64,000 nt of DNA from Mariniflexile sp. TRM1-10 (GTDB taxonomy: Bacteria > Bacteroidota > Bacteroidia > Flavobacteriales > Flavobacteriaceae), in NCBI RefSeq assembly GCF_003425985.1, contig NZ_CP022985.1:1587501-1651500 (forward strand), read 5' to 3'. Below, one piece after another: positions 46,112 through 52,599 of the stretch. Both the position numbers and the translations under genes were made by a program. Under the pieces are notes generated by a model, which saw only the letters and a program-made list of their open reading frames with translations, ran no database searches and had not been told where the DNA came from. Positions within the stretch are counted from its first letter, which is position 1; each line of letters begins with the position of its first letter.

Positions 46112-46869
46112 AATTTTTACTAATAATATTTTTAGCAATGAATATTCAAAGTTTTAAAGTAATTGATATGCAAGATTCTAGAATTAATGAAATGATTGAC
46201 GAAGCTTTTAAACATGAAATTTGTTATTTTAATTCTGCAACTATTCATTATCTAAAATCTAATGAATATTTAGTAACTCCAAGCGAAGGAAAATATGCTA
46301 TATTATATTCAGATTTAAATTTATTAAAAAAACATATAGAAGATAAGTATTTTCCAATTGAGAAACTTGAATCTAATAGTATTTATGAGGTTGAGAAACT
46401 AAACATAGAAGATATAGAAAATAAAGATATCACCTATATTAATTATATTTTAGATAAATTTAATTTAGAACAAAATAAAAAAATTAACGATTGTTCTATA
46501 GAAACACAATTAAATGATTTAAACGATAAAATTAATAGTTATGGTTGTCAAAACTTGTCAAATTATGACATTCTGGCTATTGGAATATATGTCAGTCATT
46601 TGTTTAAAATAGAAACTTCATCATCTTGGCAACTGAATAAAGTACATACTCTTAACACATATTGGACTCCATCGATTATTTCTAAAGAAAACATCAAACA
46701 TGACATAATTGGAAATATTTTTAATACGATATATGAGCATGACTTTGTGGATTTGATTTATAGTTACCGTAAAGAAATGGCTAAATTTCATGGACTTAAA
46801 AAGCCTTTGTCTAAAGAGTACTTGAGCTATATTTCCACTGGAATATTAAATAAAAATAACAACAACTAA
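46108..46869 (+). CDS. Candidate immunity protein for the Rhs nuclease tip
   Basis: A 253-residue protein starting inside the toxin stop codon (ATGA overlap), the usual toxin-immunity layout. The N-terminus MKFLLIIFLAMNIQSFK is hydrophobic and may be a signal. The rest is acidic and helical, for example NEMIDEAFKHEICYFNSATI and IEDIENKDITYINYILDKFN. No family is recognised. AT content is clearly higher than in the Rhs core, as expected of a recently acquired tip cassette. The immunity role is inferred from position only. Confidence 0.65.
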   Translation: MKFLLIIFLAMNIQSFKVIDMQDSRINEMIDEAFKHEICYFNSATIHYLKSNEYLVTPSEGKYAILYSDLNLLKKHIEDKYFPIEKLESNSIYEVEKLNIEDIENKDITYINYILDKFNLEQNKKINDCSIETQLNDLNDKINSYGCQNLSNYDILAIGIYVSHLFKIETSSSWQLNKVHTLNTYWTPSIISKENIKHDIIGNIFNTIYEHDFVDLIYSYRKEMAKFHGLKKPLSKEYLSYISTGILNKNNNN

Positions 46870-46874
46870 AACAC

Positions 46875-47138
46875 CCCCCGCTAGCGCGGAAATGTTTTCC
46901 GTGCCGTAACGAATAAGAAATAAAACAAGAGTCAAGAGCCACAACGTAAAAGTTGTGGTTTTTTACGAGGAAAGATTAGTTGAGGTCGTTTGTGTTACCC
47001 TGCTATTCACCGCTGCTATTCCCAAGCACATTTTAAAACAAGCTGTTCCATATAAGGGAACTGAATGAAAATGAAACAGATATACAATAATCTAAGCAGT
47101 ACTCTTAATATATTTTAGGGGTGCTGTTTTTTTAGAAC
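46875..47138. repeat. R element, copy 1
   Basis: First of three near-identical elements downstream of toxin/immunity cassettes. It starts CCCCCGCTAGCGCGGAAATG. Terminator 1: CCACAAC (46939-46945) with GTTGTGG (46952-46958), then T run. A leader ORF is at 47065-47118. Terminator 2: CAGTACTC (47097-47104) with GGGTGCTG (47119-47126), then T run. It carries a short extra insertion (TGCTATTCACCGC...) near 47000-47015 not in the other copies. Confidence 0.85.
47065..47118 (+). CDS. R1 leader peptide (17 residues)
   Basis: MKMKQIYNNLSSTLNIF followed by TAG. The stop codon sits just before the right arm of terminator 2, and the coding sequence covers its left arm, so a translating ribosome would block the hairpin. 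The matching ORFs in R2 and R3 differ by one residue or lack the first two. Confidence 0.4.
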   Translation: MKMKQIYNNLSSTLNIF

Positions 47139-47204
47139 CCACCGCAACCGATATTTATACCAAAGCCGCCATTTAAAAATTGATGAAATTTTAATAATAG
47201 AAAC

Positions 47205-47396
47205 ATGAAAAAAAATGTATGTTTATTTGTAGGTTTATTGTTCGTAGTTGGTTGTAAAAGTCAAGAAGTAAAATATTCAGAAGATGTTCCAAATGAATCA
47301 GATTTAGCCATAATTGATATTCATTTGGGTAAAGACAAAAATTTATTAACGTTTGTAGATAATTTTAAAGAAGATAGTGTCCCCTGCCATTGCTAG
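47205..47396 (+). pseudogene. Truncated lipoprotein (immunity-like) joined to Rhs core DNA
   Basis: 63 codons with a lipoprotein signal, CLFVGLLFVVGCKSQ (Cys at ~17), and a short acidic mature part IDIHLGKDKNLLTFVDNF. After FKEDSV the sequence switches abruptly (about 47380) to Rhs core DNA and the frame ends in PCHC-stop. It appears to be the 5' half of an immunity gene from a lost cassette, cut by recombination at the core seam. The same bases in another frame begin the next orphan tip. Confidence 0.6.
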
Positions 47397-48228
47397 GTTT
47401 ACGTCTATTGACCCTGTTACGCATCATAGTATGAGTACTTATACAGCATTTGACAATAATCCTGTATTTTGGGCTGATCCTAGTGGTGCGGATGCCCAAG
47501 ATATATGGGGAAGGGATAGATTTGATTCTTTTTCAGGGGTTTATATTCCACCTATGGATAGAGGACCTATGAATTCTGGTCAACAACCTCCAGGGGGTGA
47601 GACACTTTTACAAAAAGTGGTAAGAACTACGGTCACTAGTATTGCCAATAAGGCTAATGAGTTAAGTGGAGGAGAAATGGGAAAAAGTGCAAGTGATAAA
47701 CACGTTAATGCGTATCAACTTTTCTATCAGTGGGTACATGGGACAGGTTCAAGTACACGTAATTTTGATGAAAATAGTATTATGGGTAAAGAAATGTTGC
47801 AGGCTCCAGAAGTTATCAAAGCAATTAATAATGCAGCTAAACTATCTGTTTGCAATGATGATTGCAATAAACAACTTTTTTTCAGAAGTCTTAAATCTGA
47901 AAATCCAATCACATATGCACTCGATGATTTTCCAAAAGATATAGGGGGTAGAAATCCAGCACGTGGATTTCATGGGAGTTTTTCAGGAACAATAATGGTT
48001 AATGATATCATTCCCGCAAATGGAGGTAGCTGGGTTAAAATGACGGTTTCAATAAGTGATAGAATGACGGCTGAATCAGGAACAAGACTTTCTGGAACGG
48101 CTGGTGGTTATGACAAAGACAACCCTGCTACTGTTTATCCTAAGGAAAACCCCTATGGAGCGAATGGCCAATTCAGGACAATCAATATAAACTATAAAAT
48201 GGAAGTAAGTTATTTTCAACCGAAATGA
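47377..48228 (+). CDS. Orphan Rhs C-terminal tip 2
   Basis: 283 codons from GTG at 47377. The first ~38 residues are Rhs core, PAIARFTSIDPVTHHSMSTY up to WADPSGAD (111 bases closely matching 45247-45357 of the main gene). A new tip follows: GKSASDKHVNAYQLFYQWVH, TGSSTRNFDENSIMGKEMLQ, RNPARGFHGSFSGTIMVND. No toxin family was assigned with confidence. It lacks its own shell and signal, so it is probably silent until recombined into the main rhs gene. The candidate immunity gene follows 19 bases later. Confidence 0.7.
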   Translation: MSPAIARFTSIDPVTHHSMSTYTAFDNNPVFWADPSGADAQDIWGRDRFDSFSGVYIPPMDRGPMNSGQQPPGGETLLQKVVRTTVTSIANKANELSGGEMGKSASDKHVNAYQLFYQWVHGTGSSTRNFDENSIMGKEMLQAPEVIKAINNAAKLSVCNDDCNKQLFFRSLKSENPITYALDDFPKDIGGRNPARGFHGSFSGTIMVNDIIPANGGSWVKMTVSISDRMTAESGTRLSGTAGGYDKDNPATVYPKENPYGANGQFRTININYKMEVSYFQPK

Positions 48229-48247
48229 CAAATAAACAAATTTTAAA

Positions 48248-48712
48248 ATGAAAAATATTTTAATTATCATTCTGTTCGCTTTAGTGATTTTTATTCCAAC
48301 ATCATGTTGGCAAGGTAAACCATCTAAAATAACTGATAATGTTTTCGGTGAATATGTTTTTCAATATCCTTCTAATGAAATAGAGGTACTTACCATTAAA
48401 AGTGATTCTACATATACACAGAATATATATATAAATGCGAAAAGCTTTAAAAATAATACTAAACCATTATATTCAAACATTGGGGAATGGTCCATTAGTT
48501 CTGAAAAAGAGCTTAATTTCAAAGACTGGTTAGTATATTGTTATATGCGTTATCCAGATACCATTCTTCCTAAACCTGAGTATGGCTATATGGCAGATGT
48601 ATATTGGATTGAACCTAGTATAAGGCATAAAGGCTTGATATCTGTTGCATATGAAAATGGTTATGTGTTCAAACATATTAGTGATTGGGAAAATAATCCC
48701 GCTGTTCCGTAA
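48248..48712 (+). CDS. Candidate immunity lipoprotein 2
   Basis: A 154-residue protein with a lipoprotein signal (IIILFALVIFIPTSCWQGK, Cys at ~20). The mature part resembles small exported immunity proteins: FQYPSNEIEVLTIKSDSTYT and IGEWSISSEKELNFKDWLVY. It lies 19 bases after orphan tip 2 and is followed by an R element. If it guards against tip 2, the toxin should act in the periplasm or envelope. Inferred from position and signal. Confidence 0.65.
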   Translation: MKNILIIILFALVIFIPTSCWQGKPSKITDNVFGEYVFQYPSNEIEVLTIKSDSTYTQNIYINAKSFKNNTKPLYSNIGEWSISSEKELNFKDWLVYCYMRYPDTILPKPEYGYMADVYWIEPSIRHKGLISVAYENGYVFKHISDWENNPAVP

Positions 48713-48728
48713 TATGGTTAGTATAAAT

Positions 48729-49028
48729 CCCCCGCTAGCGCGGAAATGTTTTCCGTGCCGTAACGAGTAAGAAATAAAACAAGAGTCAAGAGCCACAACG
48801 TAAAAGTTGTGGTTTTTTACTAGGAAAGATTAGTTGAGATTGTTTGTGTTACCCTGTTATTCCCAAGCACATTTTAAAACAAGCTGTCTCATATAAGGGA
48901 ACTAAATGAAACAGTTATACAATAATCTAAGCAGTACTCTTAATATATTTTAGGGGTACTGTTTTTTTAGAACTACCACGGAAAGTGCGTAGTTAATGAT
49001 TTAAAGACAGAATAGGTTATGGACAATC
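48729..49028. repeat. R element, copy 2
   Basis: About 300 bp closely matching R3. Terminator 1: CCACAAC (48793-48799) with GTTGTGG (48806-48812). Leader ORF: 48906-48953. Terminator 2: CAGTACTC (48932-48939) with GGGTACTG (48954-48961), T run to 48968. Position 5 of the right arm is A here and G in R1/R3, and both pair with the left-arm T. The element stops at GGACAATC, where Rhs core DNA begins. Confidence 0.85.
48906..48953 (+). CDS. R2 leader peptide (15 residues)
   Basis: MKQLYNNLSSTLNIF followed by TAG, the counterpart of the 17-residue ORF in R1 and R3 without the first two codons. It overlaps the left arm of terminator 2 in the same way. Confidence 0.35.
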   Translation: MKQLYNNLSSTLNIF

Positions 49029-49802
49029 GCAGACCCTAGTGGTGCTGACTCTGTAGGTGCAGATGGTTTAACCAACGACCAATGGATGGAGTTGTCTCGA
49101 CCAGGAGGTGGTGGTTTTGATGCTATGAGGGAGCAAAGGAATACTAATAATGCTTATAGTTTTGAACAGAGTAGAAATGTGTCAGTTACTGTTGGTGATC
49201 TAAAGGACGGCTGTGATGATTGTATTGACCCTTATAGTCTTCATGAAAATTTAATACAAGTATTGCCAGCAATTGAAGGCTCTATTGCAGATAGTTTTTT
49301 TACTTTTTTGGATGGAAGTACCAGTAGAAAAATTAATCTTGGTGGAAGAAACTATTATGTTGATAATGATGGATATCTAACCCATGGTAATTTTTTATCC
49401 AGAACAGAAATTCCATTCCTTTTGACATTTTTCACACCTGGGGCAGCACAATACAGATTTGCTTCAACAGCTAAAGGATTCATACATTATGCGAAACATG
49501 TAAAAAATTTAAAATATATGTGGAAGACTAAGTCTTGGAAAGTTATTGCTAGTGGAGGAAGTTTGGCAGGAGAATTTGGTAGTTTTTCTTCATACATAAA
49601 AGGAGCGCAAAAATTTTTTAATAGTAATGGCCCCAATTTTGCTACATATATAAATAAACAAGGAACTATATTTAAAATGAATTTAAAGACAGGGCATTTT
49701 GGTGTTGCTGATACCAATGGGATAGTACAAACATTTTATAAAATAGAAACTTCAGGTAATAAAGCATTGAATTACTTTATTAAGCAAGTTCAAAAATATT
49801 AA
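49029..49802 (+). CDS. Orphan Rhs C-terminal tip 3, BECR-nuclease-like
   Basis: The frame is open from 49005 and joins Rhs core at ADPSGADSVGADGLTNDQW (49029). The first Met is at 49086. 168 bases (49029-49196) closely match the main rhs tip junction (45338-45505), up to RNVSVT. A new tip follows: hydrophobic TEIPFLLTFFTPGAAQYRF, then IKGAQKFFNSNGPNFATYI and TIFKMNLKTGHFGVADTNG, IVQTFYKIE. That closing pattern resembles Barnase-EndoU-ColicinE5/D-RelE-like RNases; the assignment is tentative. The candidate immunity gene starts 2 bases later. Confidence 0.7.
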   Translation, partial: ADPSGADSVGADGLTNDQWMELSRPGGGGFDAMREQRNTNNAYSFEQSRNVSVTVGDLKDGCDDCIDPYSLHENLIQVLPAIEGSIADSFFTFLDGSTSRKINLGGRNYYVDNDGYLTHGNFLSRTEIPFLLTFFTPGAAQYRFASTAKGFIHYAKHVKNLKYMWKTKSWKVIASGGSLAGEFGSFSSYIKGAQKFFNSNGPNFATYINKQGTIFKMNLKTGHFGVADTNGIVQTFYKIETSGNKALNYFIKQVQKY

Positions 49803-49803
49803 T

Positions 49804-50169
49804 ATGATGAGTATAGAGGACTTAATTAAAAATTTAAATATTAGAAGTAACTTTAAATCTTTAAAGGATTTGTTAGACTCTTGGGAAGATGTTGTCATTG
49901 AATGTCAAAATGAATATAATCAAAATACTTTCGAATTAGATTATGATTTGATTGTAAGAGGAGAAATACAATTGCTGTTAAATAATGAATTTTTTATTTC
50001 GCAAGACACATATCAACCTTTTTATTCAAAAGTTTGTGAGTTAGATAATTCCTTTTTGAAATTGATTATTTTTTTAGATGAAGATAATGAAAAGCCTTTT
50101 TGGGAGAGAAAATTTATACTTAAAAATGCTGGAGAAAATTATAAATGCAGCATTTCTAATATAAAGTAG
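49804..50169 (+). CDS. Candidate immunity protein 3
   Basis: A 121-residue acidic cytosolic protein, MMSIEDLIKNLNIRSNFKSL then LDSWEDVVIECQNEYNQN and LDNSFLKLIIFLDEDNEKPF. It has no signal peptide, which suits neutralising a cytosolic nuclease. It begins 2 bases after orphan tip 3. No family was recognised; the role is inferred from position. Confidence 0.65.
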   Translation: MMSIEDLIKNLNIRSNFKSLKDLLDSWEDVVIECQNEYNQNTFELDYDLIVRGEIQLLLNNEFFISQDTYQPFYSKVCELDNSFLKLIIFLDEDNEKPFWERKFILKNAGENYKCSISNIK

Positions 50170-50205
50170 GTAATTGGGTTGTTGCTCGCGATCCCCATCT
50201 TACAC

Positions 50206-50474
50206 TAAGACAAGTGACCTGCAAACCGGGACATTTGATTTTAGCCATACCATGCAGTATACAGGACACAGTCTAAGGATTCTAGTAGAAACTTTTTCAG
50301 GTACGGCTTCTTATTTTACATTAGATGATGTAAGCTTAACCCAACTTGGTCTGGAAATCGTAGAGGAGAACAACTACTATCCTTTTGGTATAAAGCATCA
50401 TGGGTATAATAGTAATCCAACGTCTTCTAATATAGCACTCAAAAGGAAGTATAATGGTATTGAATATGAGGATG
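50206..50474 (+). pseudogene. Rhs core fragment
   Basis: 269 bases matching 44935-45203 of the main rhs gene (TFDFSHTMQYTGHSLRIL through NYYPFGIKHHGYN to YNGIEYEDA). It contains the end of the inserted jelly-roll-like domain and the PFG part of the core. It has no start or tip and is cut at GATGCC where R3 begins. It is a recombination remnant. Confidence 0.8.
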
Positions 50475-50782
50475 CCCCCGCTAGCGCGGAAATGTTTTCC
50501 GTGCCGTAACGAGTAAGAAATAAACCAAGAGTTAAAAGCCACAACGTAAAAGTTGTGGTTTTTACTAGGAAAACATTAGTTGAGGTCGTTTGTGTTACCC
50601 TGCTATTCCCAAGCACATTTTAAAACAAGCTGTCCCATATAAGTTAATCAAATGAAAATGAAACAGTTATACAATAATCTAAGCAGTACTCTTAATATAT
50701 TTTAGGGGTGCTGTTTTTTTAGAACTACCACGGAAAGTGCGTAAGTTGATGATTTAAAGACAGAATAGGTTATGGACAATCT
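50475..50782. repeat. R element, copy 3
   Basis: Third copy. Terminator 1: CCACAAC (50539-50545) with GTTGTGG (50552-50558). Leader ORF: 50652-50705. Terminator 2: CAGTACTC (50684-50691) with GGGTGCTG (50706-50713), T run to 50720. It ends at GGACAATC like R2, but is followed by a degenerate core scrap (KIVEENHYY near 50790) and no new tip. The rest of 50783-50960 shows no gene. Confidence 0.85.
50652..50705 (+). CDS. R3 leader peptide (17 residues)
   Basis: MKMKQLYNNLSSTLNIF followed by TAG, differing from R1 in one residue (Leu for Ile). It overlaps terminator 2 as in R1. Confidence 0.4.
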   Translation: MKMKQLYNNLSSTLNIF

Positions 50783-50960
50783 CCAGACTAAAATTGTAGA
50801 AGAAAATCACTACTATTAAAATTAAGGCTTATTTATGGAGAAAAGAAGAACCCATAGAAAAAAATAGTTACAAATTTGTTTAAAATGACGTCCTTGTATA
50901 CTGAATAGCTAAAACCACTCCGAAGAGTGGTTTTTGTCTATTAAAAAATTATAAAACGGG

Positions 50961-51037
50961 TTGCTAAAAATTCAAATCATCTGGTGTGCTATCAGAGCCC
51001 CCATCATTATTGGTTTCAGACACTTTAGGACAATCTA
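50961..51037 (-). pseudogene. Duplicated 3' end of the PBP1A gene
   Basis: 77 bases match 52597-52673, the last codons of the PBP1A gene, with a few differences. On the minus strand it reads CPKVSETNNDGGSDSTPDDL then NF-stop. It lies on the far side of the fic gene, so fic is bracketed by direct repeats of the PBP1A tail. Confidence 0.8.
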
Positions 51038-51120
51038 AACAGAACTCTAAATACATGAGTTCTATCTATAAAACTTTGTAAATACGCATATTTACTTCTT
51101 TTAACTCAATAATTATATTA

Positions 51121-51222
51121 TTGGATAAAATCGGATACGAATTGGATATATCCAAAAGAATAATTACATATATTTGTAATTGGATAAAATTGGATACAAA
51201 ATGGATATATCTAAAAAAATAG
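51121..51222 (+). promoter_or_regulatory. fic promoter with duplicated 43-bp operator-like repeat
   Basis: Two 43-base direct repeats at 51121-51163 and 51180-51222 (period 59) begin TTGGATAAAATyGGATAC. The first contains the perfect palindrome TGGATATATCCA (51143-51154). A -7 box TATATTTG is at 51169-51176, between the repeats, 25 bases before the ATG at 51201. The second repeat overlaps the start codon. Binding of the Fic protein's own C-terminal HTH to both repeats is an attractive inference. Confidence 0.55.
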
Positions 51223-52265
51223 CGTTTCAACCTACAATATTTCAGGATATCATACAAAAACTAGGCGTTGTGGATACCTTTAAAGGTGGCTGGAACCTTA
51301 TAGAGAACAAAGAGAAGCGTTACCTAAAGGAACTACGAGATATTGCCACCATCCAGAGCATTGGCTCATCGACCAGAATTGAAGGAGCGACCCTGACCGA
51401 TGAAGAAGTAAAGCAATTGCTTAAATCGGTTCAGATAGATAAATTGGATAAACGAGAAGAACAAGAGGTTGTAGGCTATTATGAAGCATTGGAGCTTATA
51501 TTAGAACATTATGAGGATATAGATCTTTCAGAGCGTTACCTGCACCAATTACATTCTATACTTTTAAAATACAGCAGTAAAGACCAACGCCATAAAGGAC
51601 AGTATAAAAACCTTTCTAATCAAGTTGTAGCCAATTATCCCGATGGCGATCAAAAAGTTATATTCAGGACTACCGAGCCTCATTTAACCGCAGTTGAAAT
51701 GCACAATTTAATCGTATGGACCAATGAGCAATTGGAAGAAAAGAAATTGCATCCCGTATTGATAACATCCATATTTGTATATGAATTCCTATCCATTCAC
51801 CCCTATCAGGATGGTAATGGCAGATTATCACGTTTGCTAACTACATTTATGTTACTAAAACAAAATTATAATTTTATAGAATATGTGTCCTTTGAACATG
51901 TTATTGAAAACAGAAAGGACATGTACTATCGTGTACTAATGGAAACCCAAAAACACAGAGGTAGTGATGATGAAATACTGGATCGCTGGGTGATTTTCTT
52001 TTTAGATTGTCTTATTGACCTTACCGAAAAATTAAAGACCAAATACGAGATCTACAATAACCTAAAAAGCAGCACGAACGATAGACAAAAACAAGTATTG
52101 GATTATATTGGCAAAAACAAAACCATCCAAATAAAGAATTTGGAAGAAGATTTGCCTGATTATTCAAGAAATACACTAAAAAAGGATTTACAGTATTTGG
52201 TACGGGAAGGTTTTATATTAACAACTGGTTCAGGTCGTGGCGTACATTACCATGCTAAAGACTAA
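51201..52265 (+). CDS. Fic-family AMPylase-type protein with C-terminal winged helix
   Basis: A 354-residue protein. The ATG at 51201 is preferred over an in-frame TTG 21 bases upstream, because family members begin shortly before the FQP motif. The inhibitory-helix motif is STRIEG in SIGSSTRIEGATLTDEEV (class II, N-terminal). The Fic motif HPYQDGNGRLSRLL (~210) has all catalytic residues. A winged-helix domain closes the protein (YIGKNKTIQIKNLEEDLPDY). Fic enzymes attach AMP to target hydroxyls. The self-inhibiting helix and HTH suggest tight control, also at the DNA level through the repeats at its start. Confidence 0.9.
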   Translation: MDISKKIAFQPTIFQDIIQKLGVVDTFKGGWNLIENKEKRYLKELRDIATIQSIGSSTRIEGATLTDEEVKQLLKSVQIDKLDKREEQEVVGYYEALELILEHYEDIDLSERYLHQLHSILLKYSSKDQRHKGQYKNLSNQVVANYPDGDQKVIFRTTEPHLTAVEMHNLIVWTNEQLEEKKLHPVLITSIFVYEFLSIHPYQDGNGRLSRLLTTFMLLKQNYNFIEYVSFEHVIENRKDMYYRVLMETQKHRGSDDEILDRWVIFFLDCLIDLTEKLKTKYEIYNNLKSSTNDRQKQVLDYIGKNKTIQIKNLEEDLPDYSRNTLKKDLQYLVREGFILTTGSGRGVHYHAKD

Positions 52266-52440
52266 ACTTGTATTTCTTCTTAATCTCGCTTTTTACTTCA
52301 TCTCTGCTTTTCCCTTTGGTTTCACCTGAAGGATGTTTTTATACGCTCTTCAACGATTTTATAATGTTCCTCTCGTTCTTTTAAATAATTTGATAGCCTT
52401 ACCAATAGTATGGTTTAACCTTACTTTTAAGTGTTGTCAA
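52245..52440 (-). pseudogene. Possible frameshifted remnant downstream of fic
   Basis: The minus strand shows VRLSNYLKEREEHYKIVEER in one frame and, after a likely frameshift, SGETKGKSRDEVKSEIKKKY in another, ending near 52245. Both pieces are charged and helical, like one coiled protein. There is no start codon. The remaining gap to 52599 holds no clear gene. Confidence 0.3.
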
Positions 52441-52599
52441 AAACCTATTTTGTTATTCGTTCTTGGAACATCGTGGCAAAATAAAAATTAAGTTATAGCT
52501 CTTGTCTCAAGCAATGTATTAACATGAATTCTTATACTCAAGCACAAAAGGCACAACAACATCCTGGGCACCAATATTGCGCTCAAAAGGAATTTATTG

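Noticed and set aside
46875..50782. R elements as insertion sequences
   Set aside because: They have no transposase and no terminal inverted repeats; hairpins are terminators and ends coincide with recombination seams.
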